Shown here: positions 6,601 through 7,500 of the stretch, piece after piece | Position numbering within the stretch: position 1 is the stretch's first letter | Layout: each line of letters begins with the position of its first letter | Source: Methanomassiliicoccales archaeon | GTDB taxonomy: Archaea; Thermoplasmatota; Thermoplasmata; Methanomassiliicoccales; UBA472 | Reading direction: 5' to 3' | Assembly (NCBI GenBank): GCA_013329565.1 | Contig: DUJZ01000150.1 | Span: 1 to 7,500, forward strand | Length of the DNA: 7,500 bases | Notes under the pieces: generated by a model | What the model was told of the DNA's origin: nothing | The model's input: only the letters and a program-made list of their open reading frames with translations | The model's database searches: none | Program-made: the position numbers and the translations under genes

Positions 6601-7500
6601 CAGATAACCCCTGGCACGACATACACGTTCAACCTGTTCGCTTCCATCAGCGGACTTGCGGAAGGTGACATGTTCAAGTTCCAGTACTCCCTGGATAAGA
6701 TCAGCTGGACCGACATCACGACCATCAGCAACACCGGGTCCATGGTACCGATAACCCCCGCATCGCTTCCTAACACGATTTCCGGTAAAACCGTGTACGT
6801 TCGTGTTATCGACACAATGGAGAACAACCCCAACCCGATAAATGACTGGGTCAGGGTCGGCTACATGTACATAAAGGGATTAGCGAACCTACCGGATATA
6901 GGCCAGTCGATAAAGGCGTTCGATATTGCAGACGTGGATGGAGACGGATCAAACGATATAGTCGTTCAAAGCATCAGCAGTGCCAACCGCGAACAGGTAT
7001 GGGTACTCTACAACGGTGATTACTATTCCGGGACGCCCCCCACACTAAAGAGTGGTATATTCAACAACAACCGGTTGATATACACATCCGCCAGCACAGG
7101 AACTGGGTACAGCTCGATAGAAGCGGGGCGGTTCTTCGGAAACTGGAACGATTCCTATCTGGATATCATCCTTAGAAAAGTCAACACGTTCTCTGGAATA
7201 GATCAGACCAGCAAGGACGTATTCTCGTCCAGTCCTAGCAACACCCTTATATCCCTATCTTTCCTGAGCAGCGGACTTAGCAGCGGTAAGACGGTGAGTG
7301 CCATGACCGCACAGGATATCGATGGGAATGGCCGATGCGACCTGGCTGTCGGATACACTGATGGATCGATCATCTACTTTGCCAACTATGGAGGGACGAC
7401 CACCACCACCGGAATGTGGGCCGGCTACTCGTGGCAGGTGTACATTATAGATCAACTGGAATCCGAGGTTATCGACATCGCTGGAGGCAAGGTCCTGATC
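3700..7500 (+). CDS. Giant surface protein with type IV pilin-like N-terminus and FG-GAP/VCBS repeats (3' end beyond window)
   Basis: The frame is open without a stop for 1267 codons to the window edge. Residues 1-12 are basic (K3, K6, R7, R10, R12). SGVSDIIGNLLILAITVT and the hydrophobic stretch to about 40 match the archaeal type IV pilin/DUF1628 N-terminus, so export and prepilin-peptidase processing near residue 14 are plausible. WVNVTHKGGQTL (67-78) is typical of the beta domain that follows in that family. Then come an Ig-like domain (about 160-251), a Gly/Ser linker (253-267), beta-rich domains (268-600), FG-GAP/VCBS calcium loops (606-740), jelly-roll-like regions (about 808-1062), and a second set of loops from 1074 (D1078-x-D1080-x-D1082-G-x-x-D1086). 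Only two cysteines occur (C510, C1213), and N-X-S/T sequons are frequent (N69, N90, N171, N187, N363, N374, N478, N509 and more), as expected for an extracellular glycoprotein. GGTGGG at 3690-3695 supports the ATG; GTG at 3691 is the alternative. A role in adhesion or surface structure is inferred. Confidence 0.85.
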   Translation, partial: MNKFNKRMGRSRSGVSDIIGNLLILAITVTLFSSIMFYVANMPEPAEATFTDLEPSLSNIQDDSTIWVNVTHKGGQTLKGWSTGIYIFLNGTLIPELGIDDGGIGEDWKTGEVWRYKVPFANEITGLSIMIVDKDTNSIVWQTDLLGGVTNIQLPPIIGTRYTSPSPGLENRSMVLYVQVMDPNDDNITGVYADMTALGLGIKTLQPLSKNLYSVEISDKAKYIWDNRIIIISATDETGRSSSTLMTIRVNPASGGSSGGGGGGGDGEFPNFDINGLQGFALFEWNDWNLNNMGATNRNIFFKDTENAVLVMISKTVVNTIGKNELLVMNPNTKVVVTEVSSTGIPPNNFKYYGFIAGFYIYNSTVDTSTLGGNYSISATLTDSKTSPDTFTFNTWMLVLDGTIDSEYPTFKTYKGSFSLANEWTHFSVSDQARNKILVEIQTEGAYPYMIGSGNVEIRDFVWSTQVKRAPATTLAVNNSLNNWNGPVSNLWQVSAGNGVYRFVINLANCTSGAEWLSMDHAYILRFDVFKTTGETFLLTKVIYIDAPTTKYDIVAGLSNPGGAAWNTQSSLFYYFNDNSWLPPAILETTTDRKTSNPVVLKLEAGDINGDGSGDFASIMAYGFIKGNGGMNIDSINPVLYSSSYSGGFFKTVLPALGVTSVPSDLSLAVGNVDEDDDMDLVVAYGSTVYLYKNDGGWTRTALAKPAGGYVGTILDVRIADMDPPSAVSNDPLRSHDIVVVTANRIYVHQNADRAGNFYATNIISLQASSGVVDVFNYADGEEVIEGAITAGDYTVTRTQGQNQYLYEELSEVTLYNTVKTYPTNTGTGHNATDPLSDMRDIGDGFLYTIPVNRIMNITIWDNTYLDLPQGDIEVILVLNYSASDYLDSDNVLQFYNITTGSWQTLETITNGEHYREIPLNFITDANQLATLNVRFVNDETGILNIDALYINVTYQTGDSLTHIWNFQITPGTTYTFNLFASISGLAEGDMFKFQYSLDKISWTDITTISNTGSMVPITPASLPNTISGKTVYVRVIDTMENNPNPINDWVRVGYMYIKGLANLPDIGQSIKAFDIADVDGDGSNDIVVQSISSANREQVWVLYNGDYYSGTPPTLKSGIFNNNRLIYTSASTGTGYSSIEAGRFFGNWNDSYLDIILRKVNTFSGIDQTSKDVFSSSPSNTLISLSFLSSGLSSGKTVSAMTAQDIDGNGRCDLAVGYTDGSIIYFANYGGTTTTTGMWAGYSWQVYIIDQLESEVIDIAGGKVLI
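4462..4494 (+). repeat. GGN triplet tract encoding a Gly/Ser linker
   Basis: Codons 255-265 read Gly-Gly-Ser-Ser followed by seven consecutive Gly (259-265; GGC x3, GGT x3, GGA). This forms a flexible hinge between the Ig-like domain and the rest of the giant protein. Length changes by slippage would stay in frame. Confidence 0.8.
5515..5937 (+). repeat. First FG-GAP/VCBS-type repeat cluster
   Basis: Three degenerate units occur within the giant protein. D607-x-N609-x-D611-G-x-x-D615 is followed by FASIMAYG. N672-x-D674-x-D676-x-x-x-D680 is followed by LVVAYG. A weaker third unit has D721-x-D723 and then, after an insertion, HDIVVVTANRIYVHQN. The loops match the calcium-binding DxDxDG loop of integrin-alpha-like beta-propeller blades. 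The conservation is in the protein; the DNA is not a near-identical repeat. Confidence 0.75.
6919..7383 (+). repeat. Second FG-GAP/VCBS-type repeat cluster
   Basis: The first unit is canonical (FDIADVDGDGSNDIVVQ, residues 1074-1090). The second is degenerate (GRFFGNWNDSYLDIILR, 1143-1159), keeping N1150, D1151 and D1155. The third is good (D1206-x-D1208-G-N1210-G-x-x-D1214, followed by LAVGYTDGSIIYF). A further unit may begin at VIDIAGGKVLI at the window edge. The units are about 65 residues apart, the usual spacing for propeller blades. Confidence 0.78.

Noticed and set aside
5515..7383. DNA-level tandem repeats or a CRISPR array in the giant gene
   Set aside because: The FG-GAP units resemble each other only as proteins, with irregular spacing and no near-identical DNA repeats or spacer pattern.
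1..7500. tRNA, rRNA, insertion sequence or prophage signals
   Set aside because: No cloverleaf-like structures, transposase motifs, terminal inverted repeats or phage genes were seen by eye. A covariance-model search was not possible.

Overview
The window looks like chromosomal DNA of a euryarchaeote, most likely in the Thermoplasmatota (a Methanomassiliicoccales-like lineage is a guess). The signs are TATA-box promoters about 26-27 bp from start codons, leaderless or near-leaderless genes, a large surface protein with an archaeal type IV pilin-like N-terminus, and moderately high G+C. No rRNA, tRNA, CRISPR array or insertion sequence is visible.

Layout. At 1-52 is the C-terminal tail of an unidentified plus-strand gene. 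Its TGA overlaps the TTG start of a sugar phosphate isomerase/epimerase-type TIM-barrel protein (49-813), which keeps a full endonuclease IV-like set of metal ligands. Abutting it tail to tail is a minus-strand membrane protein (814-2085): a CPBP/CAAX-type intramembrane protease core between two four-cysteine zinc ribbons. A 161-bp divergent promoter region follows, then a small unrecognised protein of 83 aa (2247-2498). This converges on a minus-strand CYTH (CyaB-like) triphosphate tunnel enzyme (2503-3021). The CYTH gene is divergent from a cob(I)alamin adenosyltransferase (3082-3609), and one TATA-like box sits in the 60-bp gap between them.

The right half (3700-7500 and beyond) is one uninterrupted reading frame of at least 1267 codons that runs off the window. 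It begins with a prepilin-like basic segment and hydrophobic helix, followed by an archaeal pilin-type beta domain, an Ig-like domain, a polyglycine linker, several beta-rich domains, and two clusters of FG-GAP/VCBS-type calcium-binding loops. The protein is cysteine-poor and rich in N-glycosylation sequons, so it is inferred to be exported and displayed on the surface.

How the genes relate. The left half is a set of short, tightly packed housekeeping-type transcription units (metal-dependent TIM barrel, membrane protease, CYTH enzyme, corrinoid adenosylation) with no clear common pathway. The giant surface protein is a separate unit with its own promoter and a palindrome-rich leader, and is the most unusual element here. 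All six visible stop codons are TGA.
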